This document shows, piece by piece, positions 22,763 to 33,309 of a stretch of 64,000 nucleotides of DNA. How positions within the stretch are numbered: the stretch's first letter is position 1; the number at the start of each line of letters is the position of its first letter. The translations under genes were made by a program, and so were the position numbers. The notes under the pieces were generated by a model that had not been told where the DNA came from, did not search any database, and saw only the letters and a list, made by a program, of their open reading frames with translations. This DNA comes from Hyphodiscus hymeniophilus (lineage: Eukaryota > Ascomycota > Leotiomycetes > Helotiales > Hyphodiscaceae), in contig VNKQ01000008.1 in assembly GCA_016508695.1 (NCBI GenBank), positions 1,426,001-1,490,000 on the forward strand. Reading direction: 5' to 3'.

Positions 22763-24102
22763 ATGGACTCAGCTTCAACTTGGAGAACTGCTCTCAAAGC
22801 TGCCGATCGATATGACAATATAGAGAGACTGTGAGTGCTGCGGTTACACCTTGGTTTCCACTGACCTGCTCCAGGCGCAAGGATATCGAAGCCAAAGGCT
22901 TGAGTGCTACTGGCACTGCACATAAAGCAGCCTTTTCAGCAGAAAATAATGCTTACACCAAATCGGCATCTAGAGTGAGTACGATTTGCCTAGTATGAGA
23001 AGTACCACTTCTTACCTGCCCTTTCTTTGTTCGTTGTGTCACCTATAAGAGACTAAACACTTCCTAGGAAGATTATGATGCAGCCTGTAACCTCCTTTCA
23101 GCATCCCCAACAGAAGCACCCATCATCTTCCAAGATCCTGTCGGCCCAGGCATTCGAATAGGATCTTACGAGAATTGTCACTATGTTGCCAATGGGCTGG
23201 TTTCGGAAGTCTATAGGTCCAAATTTGTGGCATTGAAAGTCATCACTGAGACTTACAACGTGGAGCCCCACAACCCTGGTCGAGAAGTTAAAATACTGCA
23301 GCAGCTCTCTCATCCTTCGATCATCACTTTGTCGGAAAGTTTTCGAGATGAAGAATCGAGATTGGTCATGACTTTTCCCTTCATGCCATTGACCCTCGCA
23401 AAAATCATTGGCGGGGGTAAGGTATCCTCAGAAATCACCCGTAACACATTCCATGATCTTTTCTCAGCACTCGTATATCTTCACCAAAAAGCCATAATCC
23501 ACCGTGATATCAAACCTTCGAACTTGCTGCTAGCTTCACCAACCGGTCCAGCGTATCTATCAGATTTCGGTACAGCATGGCATCCAGATTTATCTATTTT
23601 TGATGAGCCTGCTCATCAAAAAGTCTTGGAAGTCGGCACAACATGCTATCGAGCACCAGAGACACTCTTCGGCAATCGCTCATACGGTACGAGCCTTGAT
23701 ATGTGGGAAGCTGGGACTATGCTCGTAGAATGCCTCAGAAAGCCACCAACCCCTCTTTTTGAGTCGAGGGATACGTCGGCAGACGGGAATCAACTCGGAC
23801 TCATCCTGAGTATGTTCCAGACCCTTGGTACCCCTACGAAAGAGATCTGGCCGGAAGCTGTCACATTCCCGACGCCTCCTTTTGAATGGTACCAGAGCTT
23901 TCCTGGAAAGTCTTGGGATGAGCTTCTGCCAAACGTGGAGGAAGATGCCAAAGATTTAGTCACCAACCTCGTATGCTTTGATAGCGGCAAGCGATTGACT
24001 GCTCTTGAGGTATGCCCGTAATTTGGGAATCTTAAATCTAGCTAACCTCTACTTCAGGTTTTAGCACATCCTTTCTTCAATCCACAAAAACGAAATCGTT
24101 GA
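22763..24102 (+). CDS. Ser/Thr protein kinase, CMGC/CDK-like, with a degenerate glycine loop
   Basis: Exons are 22763-22830, 22875-22974, 23068-24009 and 24058-24102, 384 aa. An earlier ATG at 22744 is out of frame. A short N-terminal region of about 80 residues comes first. The ATP lysine lies in VALKVI (Lys113), the catalytic loop is HRDIKPSN (Asp203), and DFG is in YLSDFGTAW (Asp222). The activation segment ends EVGTTCYRAPETLFG, a CDK/CMGC-like pattern, followed by SLDMWEAGTMLVECL, where the usual Asp-x-Trp is kept. The glycine loop (about residues 88-105) lacks GxGxxG. It resembles fungal Csk1-type CDK-activating kinases by overall pattern; the assignment to that group is inference. The C-terminus ends VLAHPFFNPQKRNR, the normal end of a kinase domain. 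Confidence 0.88.
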
Positions 24103-25186
24103 CCCAAACCATATCCATATGTTTGCAGTTGATTCTTGAATGGTTTCTCTGGCGCAATTGTTTTCACTACAAATCCTCGAAGTACTGGCCGAAATGAACC
24201 CCGCTTAGATTGAGTTGTGATCAACCAGACACATGCATGTTATGTCCAGAAGTCATGGCACGAAGCCTCCGTCTGATTCCAGCGGAAAGTGCAATCGTGA
24301 TCTAACGAGTAGCACTCCTACAGTCCGTGACTCACCTAGGAACCCGAAATTGATAGTTAATGAGCCTGTCATGTCTACCAAGTACTAACACACATATCCC
24401 GAGGGTAAACTCGTAAACCACCGCAGGACGAATTATCAAGTTGCTCCAGACAAGACAGGTAGCAAAGTGCCGAGGCTACAGAATGACTGTAGGTTGCAAG
24501 CGCTGCGCCCAGTTATGCACAACAAGTTGAGGTTCATATGGAATCGTCCCATGCGAGAGTTGCATGGCCGTGAAGGAGAATTGCAAACTTCAGTATTACG
24601 ATGAAGTGAATGGCAAAAAAGAATCTCACGCCGCAACACAACTTAGAAGACTGTTTCGGCGGCATAAGAAGACTATACGCTTTCTGGCGTTCCTAGATCA
24701 TTACCGTGCTTTCGCACGTCATGGCAATCTCTCTCACTGTTTTACTTGATGGTGTCCCCGTAAGTTTTAGATCTCGTTGTCGAATCTATCTTATTTCACT
24801 AAATTGCGCTAATTGAGCTGAAGGAACCAATTCGGCGAGCTTGATACGTCTGGAGTTTATGTATGCTTTGAAAGAGAATCAAATAAGATGAAGCAAATCA
24901 GCAAATACGAGGAACAGCAGAGATATCATGAAGTAGACATTTTTTTACACACCCAGATTCCAAGCCACGTATCCTCGTAGCAGTCCTTTCGATATACTCA
25001 CCCCAAGGAAAAGCATCTACGATTTGAACTGCATTTAGGATTGCCAATTGAACTATCTAAGATGTCACGCAGAGCATCTGCGACTCTGCCCTGCCTCTGA
25101 CAGATACTTCGTTTTGAGATCTGGCGAAAAAGGGCATGTGCCTAAGATCTCTTTTGTAATGTAATGGAGCTGTAGTCGGAAGCTGG
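24103..25186. other. Intergenic stretch, no gene supported
   Basis: About 1.1 kb between convergent genes. Frames are short and unsupported, and no repeat stands out. Confidence 0.45.
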
Positions 25187-25747
25187 CTACAACGGACGAC
25201 CAGTGATTTGGTTGAGGCTATTGGCAATCGCATACCTCGTATTAACAACCTCATCGCAAGCCTCCTTATCCGTATTCTGGGTCTGGACACGACGGTAGGT
25301 TCGATCTGTTGGGAGTCCTCCAGCGAATAGAGTTTGAGTCAACCACGTTTGGTAGTTTGGATGAGCCTTGATTGAAAATGGCGTGAGTGCACTCAGTCCC
25401 CAAACATTGTCTCCGCCTCCCACAAGTGCACGGCCGCGAAGAGTGAGCACCATGCCATCCGGACCGAGAAAAGGAAGCCCAAGGTTAGGATGGCGAGGTT
25501 TTACTCGAAGCATGATTTGATCTCGCGCGGTAAAGGGTAGCTGGAAGACGGCAGCCCATCGAGATTCGATCTCGCCGATTTCGATTCCCCAGAGGATCAT
25601 GCCAATCAAATGATCAGATAGCATGTTATCGACCTGCTGCCCATCCTTGCCACGGTTGAGCAGATCCTGAATGCGGACTTGGCCTGGAAGAGGATCGTAG
25701 GTTGTTGCCGTCATGAATTTATGCTTGATCATAGGAAGAGGCGTCAT
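25187..25747 (-). CDS. Conserved-looking protein of unknown function
   Basis: A 186-aa open frame with coding-like composition that I do not recognise. It contains SDHLIGMILWGIEIGEIESR, a segment with RDQIMLRVKPRHPNLGLPF, and GRALVGGGDNVWGLSALTPF. There is no signal peptide or clear membrane span. The frame stays open upstream to an acceptor (ttcacttag, exon from 25781), and a GTGAGT donor lies at 25848, so an upstream exon ending at 25849 is likely. It could be 5'UTR, with translation from the ATG at 25747, or could add N-terminal residues. I chose the ATG as the conservative start. It lies on the same strand as the next gene upstream. Confidence 0.55.
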   Translation of the reverse strand: MTPLPMIKHKFMTATTYDPLPGQVRIQDLLNRGKDGQQVDNMLSDHLIGMILWGIEIGEIESRWAAVFQLPFTARDQIMLRVKPRHPNLGLPFLGPDGMVLTLRGRALVGGGDNVWGLSALTPFSIKAHPNYQTWLTQTLFAGGLPTDRTYRRVQTQNTDKEACDEVVNTRYAIANSLNQITGRPL

Positions 25748-26136
25748 ACTGAACCCGAGAAAGTCGACAACGGCGATAATGCTAAGTGAACGTTAGTGCC
25801 GTCAAAATCAGAGATGTGAAGTATTTATGGTAACTCACAGAGAGGATGAGATGCCTTATCGAAACCACACAAGCAACTCTGTTCAGTCACAGTCTGACTC
25901 GCTCAAACACTGTTTCAGCTCTGTGATGATGGTTGCTTAAGGCGTAAAGGCTGATTATTTTCAGTGATCGTTCAGTTTCAGTGTTGTTCGGAGTAAAAGA
26001 GTCGAGAGAAATGATGAGAGAGATGGCATCTCGGTATCTGTAATTACTACCGAGCACCGACATTTCATAGATGGTCAACGTCGCAGAGTTGCCTCGCTCG
26101 AGTGAAATTGGATGGCATCATGATCATTTTCACAGA
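25748..26136. other. Gap between two unrecognised genes
   Basis: It probably contains the leader and one upstream exon of the 25187-25747 gene (donor at 25848). A 63-codon minus frame at 25887-26078 is unsupported. Confidence 0.4.
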
Positions 26137-26968
26137 TCAAGCGATACTTGGATGACTCGAGGGCTGATGAGGAACATTTGAGAATATTTCCTTGCAGTTC
26201 TGGCTGAAACGAGAGAGAACAAGAGAGAGGTATACAAATCAGCCACTAACGGAATCTTGGCTTCAGAGATGCTGTAAAGAGCTAGCAACAGGTTCCGAAA
26301 CGAGGGTAAACGAACCCCATCCGCCACTTACCACATATTGACCACCCAATATCTCCACTCAAGGCGGGTTGTCAAAAGTACGACACTCATCAGCCATACA
26401 AAACCCACAACATGGTAACATGAACTCTCCACCTTGATTCGAGTCCCATTCGCAGTCACCTGCTTGTGACTCAATAACTTCTTCTCCAATAGATCATATA
26501 TTCACTTACTGTCCCCGGGCAAACAGGTACTGGCCCCACCAGGCCAATTCGCGCACTCTCCACCACCGAAATCTCCTGCGGTGGTCCCATGGTCAACTGA
26601 TCACCGCGTTGCGTTATGCCTGTGACCCATTGGTAGTTTAGACCATAGAAGTTGCAGTAGGAATAAGCGTCGAAACCTGCAGTCGATGAGGGAGATGTTG
26701 AGGTTGGATCCTGCAGTATAGTTAGCCTAGCTGGATTCATATGGTAGCTGGGTGGAGAAGTGGAAGGATGGTACGAACCAGTCGAGTGCGATTGTTCAAT
26801 AGCAGCGAAGCTCATTGTATGGGAAGCTGAACCGCCGTGAAAAGTAGATTTGAGAGGGGAATAGAAGAAGGACGTTACCGTTGAAGATGAGGAGGGAGTT
26901 GTTGTAGGGTTTGGGACTACCACTGCGGCGACTCCAAGGGCGAGGACAGAGACCAGAGTTGATAGCAT
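26137..26968 (-). CDS. Secretory-pathway small protein with one likely transmembrane span
   Basis: Model: complement(26510-26968, 26332-26459, 26137-26203), 217 aa. The first intron (GTAAGT to agcag) and the second (GTAAGT with a long pyrimidine tract and tttcag) are convincing. Without the second, translation stops at 26328. Residues 1-17 are a signal peptide, followed by a Thr/Ser/Pro stretch. A Cys-containing core has YSYCNFYGLNYQWVTGITQR, then PVPVCPGTVTANGTRIKVES. A hydrophobic span (HVVGFVWLMSVVLLT) follows. A third, in-frame intron of 168 bases at 26711-26878 is possible: it has a GTAACG donor, ctaac branch and ctgcag acceptor, and would remove 56 residues. No domain is recognised. It is probably an extracellular or membrane-tethered protein. 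Confidence 0.5.
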
Positions 26969-27487
26969 GCTGCTAGATGTGATATCCGATGAAGATGGGT
27001 TTTCTAAGAGCGAACGGCGAGGTTAAAAATGTGATAATGGGGTCGTTAGCTACTCTTGCGGATGATCCTGAATGAGCTGATTTGGAAGGCTGCGCTTTAT
27101 ACCAGAGAATAAGACATGCAGTCTGCCATCCCCGAGTATCTATCTATCTTTGGACGCATGAAGTGGAAATGTCCGTATGATTATGGCATATACGATACAG
27201 TGCGACTTCGCAACACGAGGACCCCGAGATCCCCTGAAAAACGTTGCAGTACATAGCTGCTGGAAGTGCCCAGACGGCACAAAGACGTAGAGTATCTGGG
27301 ATTATGTATCACGAGGATGATATTGGCGGACAGAGTGTACTACGTCGTATTGGTATCATTTCAGCAGACTCCAGGCACTCCATACACTTCATAAACGCCC
27401 GGCAACACCCAATGACCCAAGTAAAACCGACATCGCAGAACTTACACCAAGCCCACAATAGGTAGACCAGTGAAACATTTCGGACAC
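26969..27487. other. Intergenic stretch
   Basis: About 520 bases containing the upstream region of the small secretory gene and the 3' flank of the second bZIP gene. A 73-codon plus-strand frame (27244-27465) is not supported. Confidence 0.45.
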
Positions 27488-29090
27488 TTATGTCTCACCG
27501 ATTCTCACGTTCCGCTGGTCCACTGGCCAATCTACCTGAGAGAATCCTTCCCCTCCAATATATCCGTCAGGTAGCGTCTCCAAACCTTGAGATGATGCCA
27601 TGCCATAAATAGTGCTACTCCCACCAAAGCTAGATGCATTAATTTCCGTTTGTGGAGCAGCCACTGGTATATCAGCTTTCAGTTCGGGAAACTCAGTGAA
27701 GAAGTTTGATGACATGCGGTAACAATTTAAATCTCGAGAATGTTCCAAGAAAGAAGCTGAGAGCTGATAAAGTCCGGTCTGATGGTCACACATGTATGCG
27801 TCGCGGAATTCGTACTGCCAGACGAATCGGAAGCAGGGCCAGAACATCATTGCGAACTTATCACAGCAGTAGGTATGTGGGTGGAAGACAAGGCGTTCAC
27901 GCAGCCCTGGCCATGCGAGGTAATCTACGAGGGGCGGGTGTTGAATACAACGTTGGGATGGCCTGTCGTGTAGGAAATATGGGAGTGCGTCAAGGTTCTC
28001 CTGTGAGGGAGTGACTTGATGCTGTCTAGTATCAGAAAGTGTTTCCCAGATGCTGAAAGAGACTCACTCGGAGCTTTAAGGAGACAGCCCTTATGGTTGC
28101 CAACCTCTCCGTTGGCGAAACACACTTCTTGAACATGGCGTTATCTGCAAGGCGGAGGGTTTGCCAGACCGGATCAAGAGCATATTTATCAGTGACCGCA
28201 TTCCAGCCATGCAGTATTGCACGAACGGTGATGTCTGTATCTCGTATTTTCTGGTCCGCTGAGTTCTGTAATTTTAATTTCGAGCACTGCGCAAGAAGTT
28301 CGTTCGACAGAAGAATAGACTTAGAGCAGCATTGGGCCATGTTCGCCTGCCATTCTGACTGGTCGAACAAGGCGGTGGTATGCAGCAGAGAGTCTGCAGT
28401 TGGAACTGTCCAAGTGAAATCTCCCAATTTGGTGTGCCCTGCTCCAAAGAAATTGCCCCATTCTCCCGTCCTGCTGTCAGGAAACAAGGTCTGCGAGTAA
28501 TCGTTCGAAAGCAAACCGGATTGTCCAAGACCCGTTCCAACCCCATGGTTCGGAAGCATCAAGTCAGTCGAGGACGAGGGTCCGATTACATCTGGCTGCT
28601 TATTGTGCCTCAAGCCTATTTTATCCTGTATTCCTACGCTTTCGTTGTTATCTTGGACTGGTAGAAAAGCCATCTCGTCTTCGTTCTCTATCTTCGTGTT
28701 GAGTCCTGTAGCTAATACAAGTCAGCATGTTGCATCTTGGAGATTTTAAAAAGTCGAGAAGGTCACACAGTTCTCGCCTGTAGTGCCTGTAGTGCCAACC
28801 AGTTTTCCAATCGTTTTCAGCGTCGTTTTAAGAGCTTCATTCTCTTTCCTCTGTTCCTCGATCTGATCAATCAGACTCTTGACATCCCCGGTTCCTTGTA
28901 CATTTGTCAAAGTTTCGATTCGAGATTCGAGATGTGCAATGTGGTTCTTTGTCTTTACTCGAGCACTGCGTTGTGCCTGGCGGTCCAATTCGCGTTTCCT
29001 TGCCAGTCTTTCTTCGGACAGCTTCTGTGCGCTCCGGGAGGATTGTTGCTTTCGAAATGCGTCTGGAGGGTTTTCGGCACGTTCTGCCAT
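27488..29090 (-). CDS. bZIP transcription factor with DUF3425-like C-terminal domain (second copy)
   Basis: Exons are complement(28769-29090, 28068-28711, 27488-28021), 499 aa. The basic region is in RLARKRELDRQAQRSARVKT (about residues 33-52), followed by a short zipper (NHIAHLESRIETL) and a second coiled segment. The C-terminal domain has AILHGWNAVTDKYALDPVWQ and ERLATIRAVSLKLR, then across the last intron the segments HDRPSQRCIQHPPLVDYLAW and PGLRERLVFHP. It closes with FWPCFRFVWQYEFRDAYMCD and NFFTEFPELKADIP. This order is standard for the large Pezizomycotina bZIP/DUF3425 family, and targets are unknown. The first intron uses a weak GTGTGA donor, chosen because alternatives give stops. 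The ATG at 29090 is the first in frame. Confidence 0.88.
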
Positions 29091-29947
29091 GCTGCATGAC
29101 AAGAACGCATTAGACGTCCACAGTGATCGAGGTGAGAATTGCGATATCTTGCGTCAGTAGGGCATTGTATGATGCCGCTGTCGACCCGTCTGTGCCGCCC
29201 ACAATTGTTGGCTCGTGGCAGCCCATGTCTCTTCTGCTTGGCTTTGGAGCCTGAAACGATTGAATCTGGGGATGTACCAAGTGTGCATGCACCCCACCTA
29301 GAGGGGGGAGAACCCGTTTTTTGAAGCGCGCGACCAATTCAAAACCGACACAACTTTTCTATCCTACGATTACAATACCAACATATACTGTATAGAAAAT
29401 CTGAATTGGGAGTCCTATTAAGGAGAGCCTACAGATTAACCTTTCTATACATTTTTTTCTTAATAGTCGACTTTATTTAAAGTGTTTCTTGTTGTTAAAG
29501 TTTTCGGCGTAAATAAAAACGGGCCAGTTTTTTCTCCCTCCTCTTGCCCACTTCGAATGCGGCCGCTAGCGTAGGCAATGGCTAGGATAAATTAACATAC
29601 CTCATCCCCTTTGTCCAAGTTCAAACCATAGTTCTCTAGAAAAGGATAGCTAGTCAGATAGCTTTTACCTTGACAAAGTTCAAATTGCTTTATAATTTCC
29701 TCGCTAGGAAATAATCCTCTTACTCAGGCCATTTTAAAATCCAGTTTTAGCGTCACACACAGATCAGAACACATCTATAAAGTTTGCACTTTCTTTCCCA
29801 TTAAACTCTTTCCACAACTTCTATCTTTTAACGTTGAACACCATAATTTTATCAATATAACAACTTCGCATTTAGCTCCCAGAAATCACTATTTGGAGGT
29901 CTTAGCAAAATCAATTGGCTCGGAGACAACAGGCCTCTAAATCTATT
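29091..29947. promoter_or_regulatory. Divergent upstream region of bZIP2 and the hydrolase, AT-rich centre
   Basis: 857 bases between divergent starts. From about 29340 to 29560 and again 29700-29900 the sequence is visibly richer in A and T than its surroundings, with T runs. No open frame of note spans it. It could be promoter or a small decayed insertion. Confidence 0.4.
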
Positions 29948-30766
29948 ATGGAGAACGCCGCACACATCGTCGCCCCTCGTAGGGAACACATCCAAACAAT
30001 CATATTACTCCACGGTCGCGACAGTATTGCATCGGAATTCGCGAAAGAATTCTTTGAAAGTCAGGCGTCAGACGATCGCACCTTACCAGAAATTTTTCCC
30101 ACAACAAGATGGGTTTTCCCGACTTCAAAAATCCGAAACTCGGCACGCTTTGAAGCCCCAATGTCTCAATGGTTTGATATATGGTCGGTGGAAAATCACT
30201 CGGAAAAGAATGAGATTCAAATTGATGGATTGAGAGAAAGTGTTAAGGAGATTCTCGATCTTATTAGGACTGAGGCTGCATTAATCTCACCTGACCGAAT
30301 TATCCTCGGCGGGATTAGTCAAGGATGCGCTACTGCAATACACACCTTGCTGTACGGCGGAATACGGCTTGGTGGGTTCATTGGACTCAGTAGTTGGCTT
30401 CCATTTGAGCCAGAAATCACCACAACTATGGCAGATAACATGGCATGGAATAAAGTTGGTAAAAGACTGCACTACAGCCATAGGATACTCAACACACCCA
30501 CAGATCAACCAGAAACGACATCAGTCCATCCAAATCTTAGCTCCACTTCTGTGCTCGAGACCCCGGTCTTCCTGTCACACTCCCAGGACGATGATGTTGT
30601 TCCTATTGCCAATGGGAAGAAGTTATCCACTACATTGGAAAACCTCGGCATGGTGGTTTCGTGGAAACAGTACAAAGATGGAGGACATTGGGTCAATGAA
30701 CCTCAAGGAGTGGATGACATTGTATCATTCATTCGTGTCGTCGAGTCTAGCTCGACGAAGAAATGA
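29948..30766 (+). CDS. Acyl-protein thioesterase / carboxylesterase-like alpha/beta hydrolase
   Basis: A single exon of 272 codons. The upstream extension of the frame has no ATG before 29948. The N-terminal strand reads QTIILLHGRDSIASEF, giving the oxyanion-hole LLHG. The nucleophile elbow is GGISQG (Ser124), the acid lies in SHSQDDDVVP (about Asp215), and the histidine in DGGHWV (His247). This order and spacing match phospholipase/carboxylesterase family members (PF02230 type), which remove palmitate from proteins or hydrolyse lysophospholipids and short esters. The usual acyl-protein thioesterase length is about 230 aa; this one is longer, with an insert around residues 165-200. It is probably a fungal-expanded paralogue rather than the core APT1. 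No signal peptide, so likely cytosolic. Confidence 0.88.
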   Translation: MENAAHIVAPRREHIQTIILLHGRDSIASEFAKEFFESQASDDRTLPEIFPTTRWVFPTSKIRNSARFEAPMSQWFDIWSVENHSEKNEIQIDGLRESVKEILDLIRTEAALISPDRIILGGISQGCATAIHTLLYGGIRLGGFIGLSSWLPFEPEITTTMADNMAWNKVGKRLHYSHRILNTPTDQPETTSVHPNLSSTSVLETPVFLSHSQDDDVVPIANGKKLSTTLENLGMVVSWKQYKDGGHWVNEPQGVDDIVSFIRVVESSSTKK

Positions 30767-31560
30767 TATGAATATCACTGCCAGTACTCTAGGGCAATAT
30801 AACCTTGATTAATAAGCAAAACACGAACTGCAGGCACTAAGAAACTAGTCAGGTCGCGCATATACCATCCAATTGACCAACCGCCAACCACAAACAAAAG
30901 CTAGGCATAAAAGGATCTGTTTGGATCGGATCGGCATCTGGAACAAGAGCCTCGGCGTACCGATACGGTCACGTGTGACATATGAAAGCCTCTGATTTCG
31001 AGGCAAGAAATATCGACAGCTGCTTTTCCTCTCCACCAGAATGGCCATCTGGTGGACCCATTAATACTGCAGAGAGATATTCTCCGAAGTCAAGCTTGAT
31101 GCATGCGTTGAGATCTTCCTGTGCGGGTTTGGCGACCAACAATCTGATCGATCTGGTGGATGTCGGAGAATTCACAGTCTTGGGAATGGATGCTCACGGC
31201 GCGTGCCTGACTTGAGACTCAACGTGTACTCGAGTACCAAGTACAAGCCTCTGTAGCTCAGATGAGATGGAATATGAGAGCTTGGGGAGAATATTCCAAG
31301 GTATTTGGAATACTTGGAGCATTAGTCATGCTTCAACCAACGACCAGGGCACTTTGGAAAGAGTCATCGAATGAACAGCACTTGCTTATCTCTTTATCTT
31401 TATCTTTATCTTGCACAATTTTTGGTGTTGCGTTGTATCGACATGTCACTTCCGAGCGAGAGTCAGATATGTGAGAACAACAACGAGAATGCGCTTCCAA
31501 TTACACATGTATGCGGTTGTACCTTCTTGTGTGCTCTAATCTGGAAAGGTTTATAGAATT
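30767..31560. other. Intergenic stretch with a short (TTTATC)n run
   Basis: About 790 bases between convergent genes. A TTTATC hexanucleotide repeat of three to four units lies near 31390-31411, and a CACGTG is at 30970-30975. No gene is supported. Confidence 0.5.
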
Positions 31561-32362
31561 TTAACTCGTTTCTGCTATCATACCATATACCATTATTCCC
31601 TCCCCTCCTTCTACCCTGTTTCCTTTTGCATCAGCAATTCCCTTCCCGACACAAGCTTCGACAACAGTCCGAAAGCCAAGATGTGCATAGACATCACGAG
31701 CATGTTCATCCAAAGCTTCGACCCAGGCTGGAAGTCCGGCATCTTGAGCCATTTGTAAATAATGTTCGATAAGTGCTCGAACAACGCCTATACCGTACGA
31801 CGAATGGTTATAAGACGCTCATTTCCCTGCAATCCAAGGAAACTTACCACGTTCTGTTCTCCCTGGATGTCTTCCAATGAGGTTGAAGTACCAATACTCT
31901 CTCCCTGCTAGATGCTTGTGTTTCTGTACGTCGAAGTCTTCAAAATCCTGAAGAATCGGCTGTGGCGGGTCATGAGAAGGTCTCTTTTTACCCGGAGCAA
32001 ACCTTCGAAGAATCAATGTTAGCAAAAGAGACCAATGACGCAGAATCTTCAGTTATGCTTCAGATCCATGCCGCAAGTGCGCTCTCTTATGAAGATGCTC
32101 ACCATTGTGCAGCTGCAGCCCAGTCACCGGCCTCCGAAATAGGAGCCCCAGCTTCAACTTTCTTCTTGATGTCTGGTAGAAAGTGACTGGCGATTTTTTC
32201 GGGACTTAATATCGTGTCATTGGGTAAATCCTCGTTGTACAATGTTATATATCGGTTGAGTGGCTCATTGATGAAAGAGGCTCCGAGAAGATCCGCAAAT
32301 CGATCAACATACTCATCAGCAACGCCAGTTGTGATGGATGGCAACGAGAATTTTAAAGACAT
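31561..32362 (-). CDS. GNAT-type N-acetyltransferase, tandem copy A
   Basis: Exons are complement(32103-32362, 31848-32002, 31561-31787), 213 aa; introns are in phase 2 and phase 1. The N-terminal part has ADEYVDRFADLLGASFINEP, typical of fungal GNATs. After the first intron come REYWYFNLIGRHPGRTERG and, in the last exon, VVRALIEHYLQMAQDAGLPA and EHARDVYAHLGFRTV. These form the acetyl-CoA-binding motif A and motif B region; the second Gly of the Q/RxxGxG signature is replaced by Val. The substrate is unknown; relatives act on amines, toxins or metabolites. It lies directly downstream of copy B, with identical intron phases and matching exon boundaries. Confidence 0.85.
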
Positions 32363-32533
32363 CACTGGCAGTAAAGTAGCCTTGACCTTGGCCGAGATGG
32401 TGGGATGAGATCAGAAGTTCGAATTTCTAAGCGTTATTGTAACTGCTCTTCCAAAAACATGTTACGTAAAGACACCACCAGACACTAGTGTCAATCTGTC
32501 TCGCCGAGTGGAGCACTTTCTCATATCATCAGT

Positions 32534-33309
32534 CTATACTTTAGGCTCCTTGATCATACACCAAATTGTAATTCCTACTCCTCCATCAACTAAATTACCA
32601 GACAAATCAGCCTTTCCTTCTCCAATCTGGATCTGATCCACCTCTCTGAAGCCCAGATGCTCATATACATCACGTGAGTGCTTGGTCGTGGCCTCTAACC
32701 ATGCTGGCACCCCTTCATCTGCTGCTTTCTGGAGGTATGGATCCACCAGAGCACGGATGACTCCTAAGTCCGACATCATGTCAGTTCATTCTCCACAATA
32801 TAGGTTTCTTCCGGCAAAGGACGTGGCTGACGACTAACCTCGATCACGTCTCTCCGGATGCCTGGCAATCAAGTTCATGTACCAATATGTCCTCCCCTTC
32901 AGCCATCTCTTCTTCACGACCTCAAACGAATCGTACAGCTGCTGCATCGGCAGTACCAAAGACTCTCGATCCGAAAATAGAGTCTCGACTCCGGGAGGGT
33001 ACCTGTATATCCTATTAATCCGACCTGAAATATAATGCAGTGGAAAGGTTACCAAAGTGCAGCAGCACCCCAGTTTCCGGCCTCGGAAATAATGACTCCA
33101 GCTTTGACTTTCTCAGCAATGCTGGAAGTGAAATGCCTCAAGTGTCTCTCGGGCGGAATGACTGCAGAGTTCGGTAGTGTGTCGGAGACAAGTGTCACAT
33201 AGCGTTCCAATGCGTCATTCTCGAAAGCTGCCGCCATTATTACGGATGTTTTCTGGATGTACAACTCAGAATTGGAGGTCGTAACGGGTGGGAGGGAAGA
33301 GAGTGCCAT
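32534..33309 (-). CDS. GNAT-type N-acetyltransferase, tandem copy B
   Basis: Exons are complement(33053-33309, 32839-33002, 32534-32763), 216 aa. The first intron's acceptor after 33003 gives a 50-base intron and the junction ALW-YPPG, aligning with QW-FAPG of copy A. Core segments are AFENDALERYVTLVSDTLPN, WYMNLIARHPERRDRG and VIRALVDPYLQKAADEGVPA, then HSRDVYEHLGFREVD. The frame extends upstream to an ATG at 33468 that would add 53 residues. I chose 33309 because copy A starts at the equivalent place and the extension has no recognisable content. Function as for copy A. The pair clearly arose by duplication. Confidence 0.83.

Noticed and set aside
29340..29900. AT-rich stretch considered as a RIP-mutated transposon
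   Set aside because: Too short, no terminal repeats and no residual transposase or polymerase frame seen.
31250..31280. A short stretch resembling a tRNA D-arm (TGTAGCTCAGATGAGATGG)
   Set aside because: No acceptor stem, anticodon arm or TTCGANTC box at the right distance.
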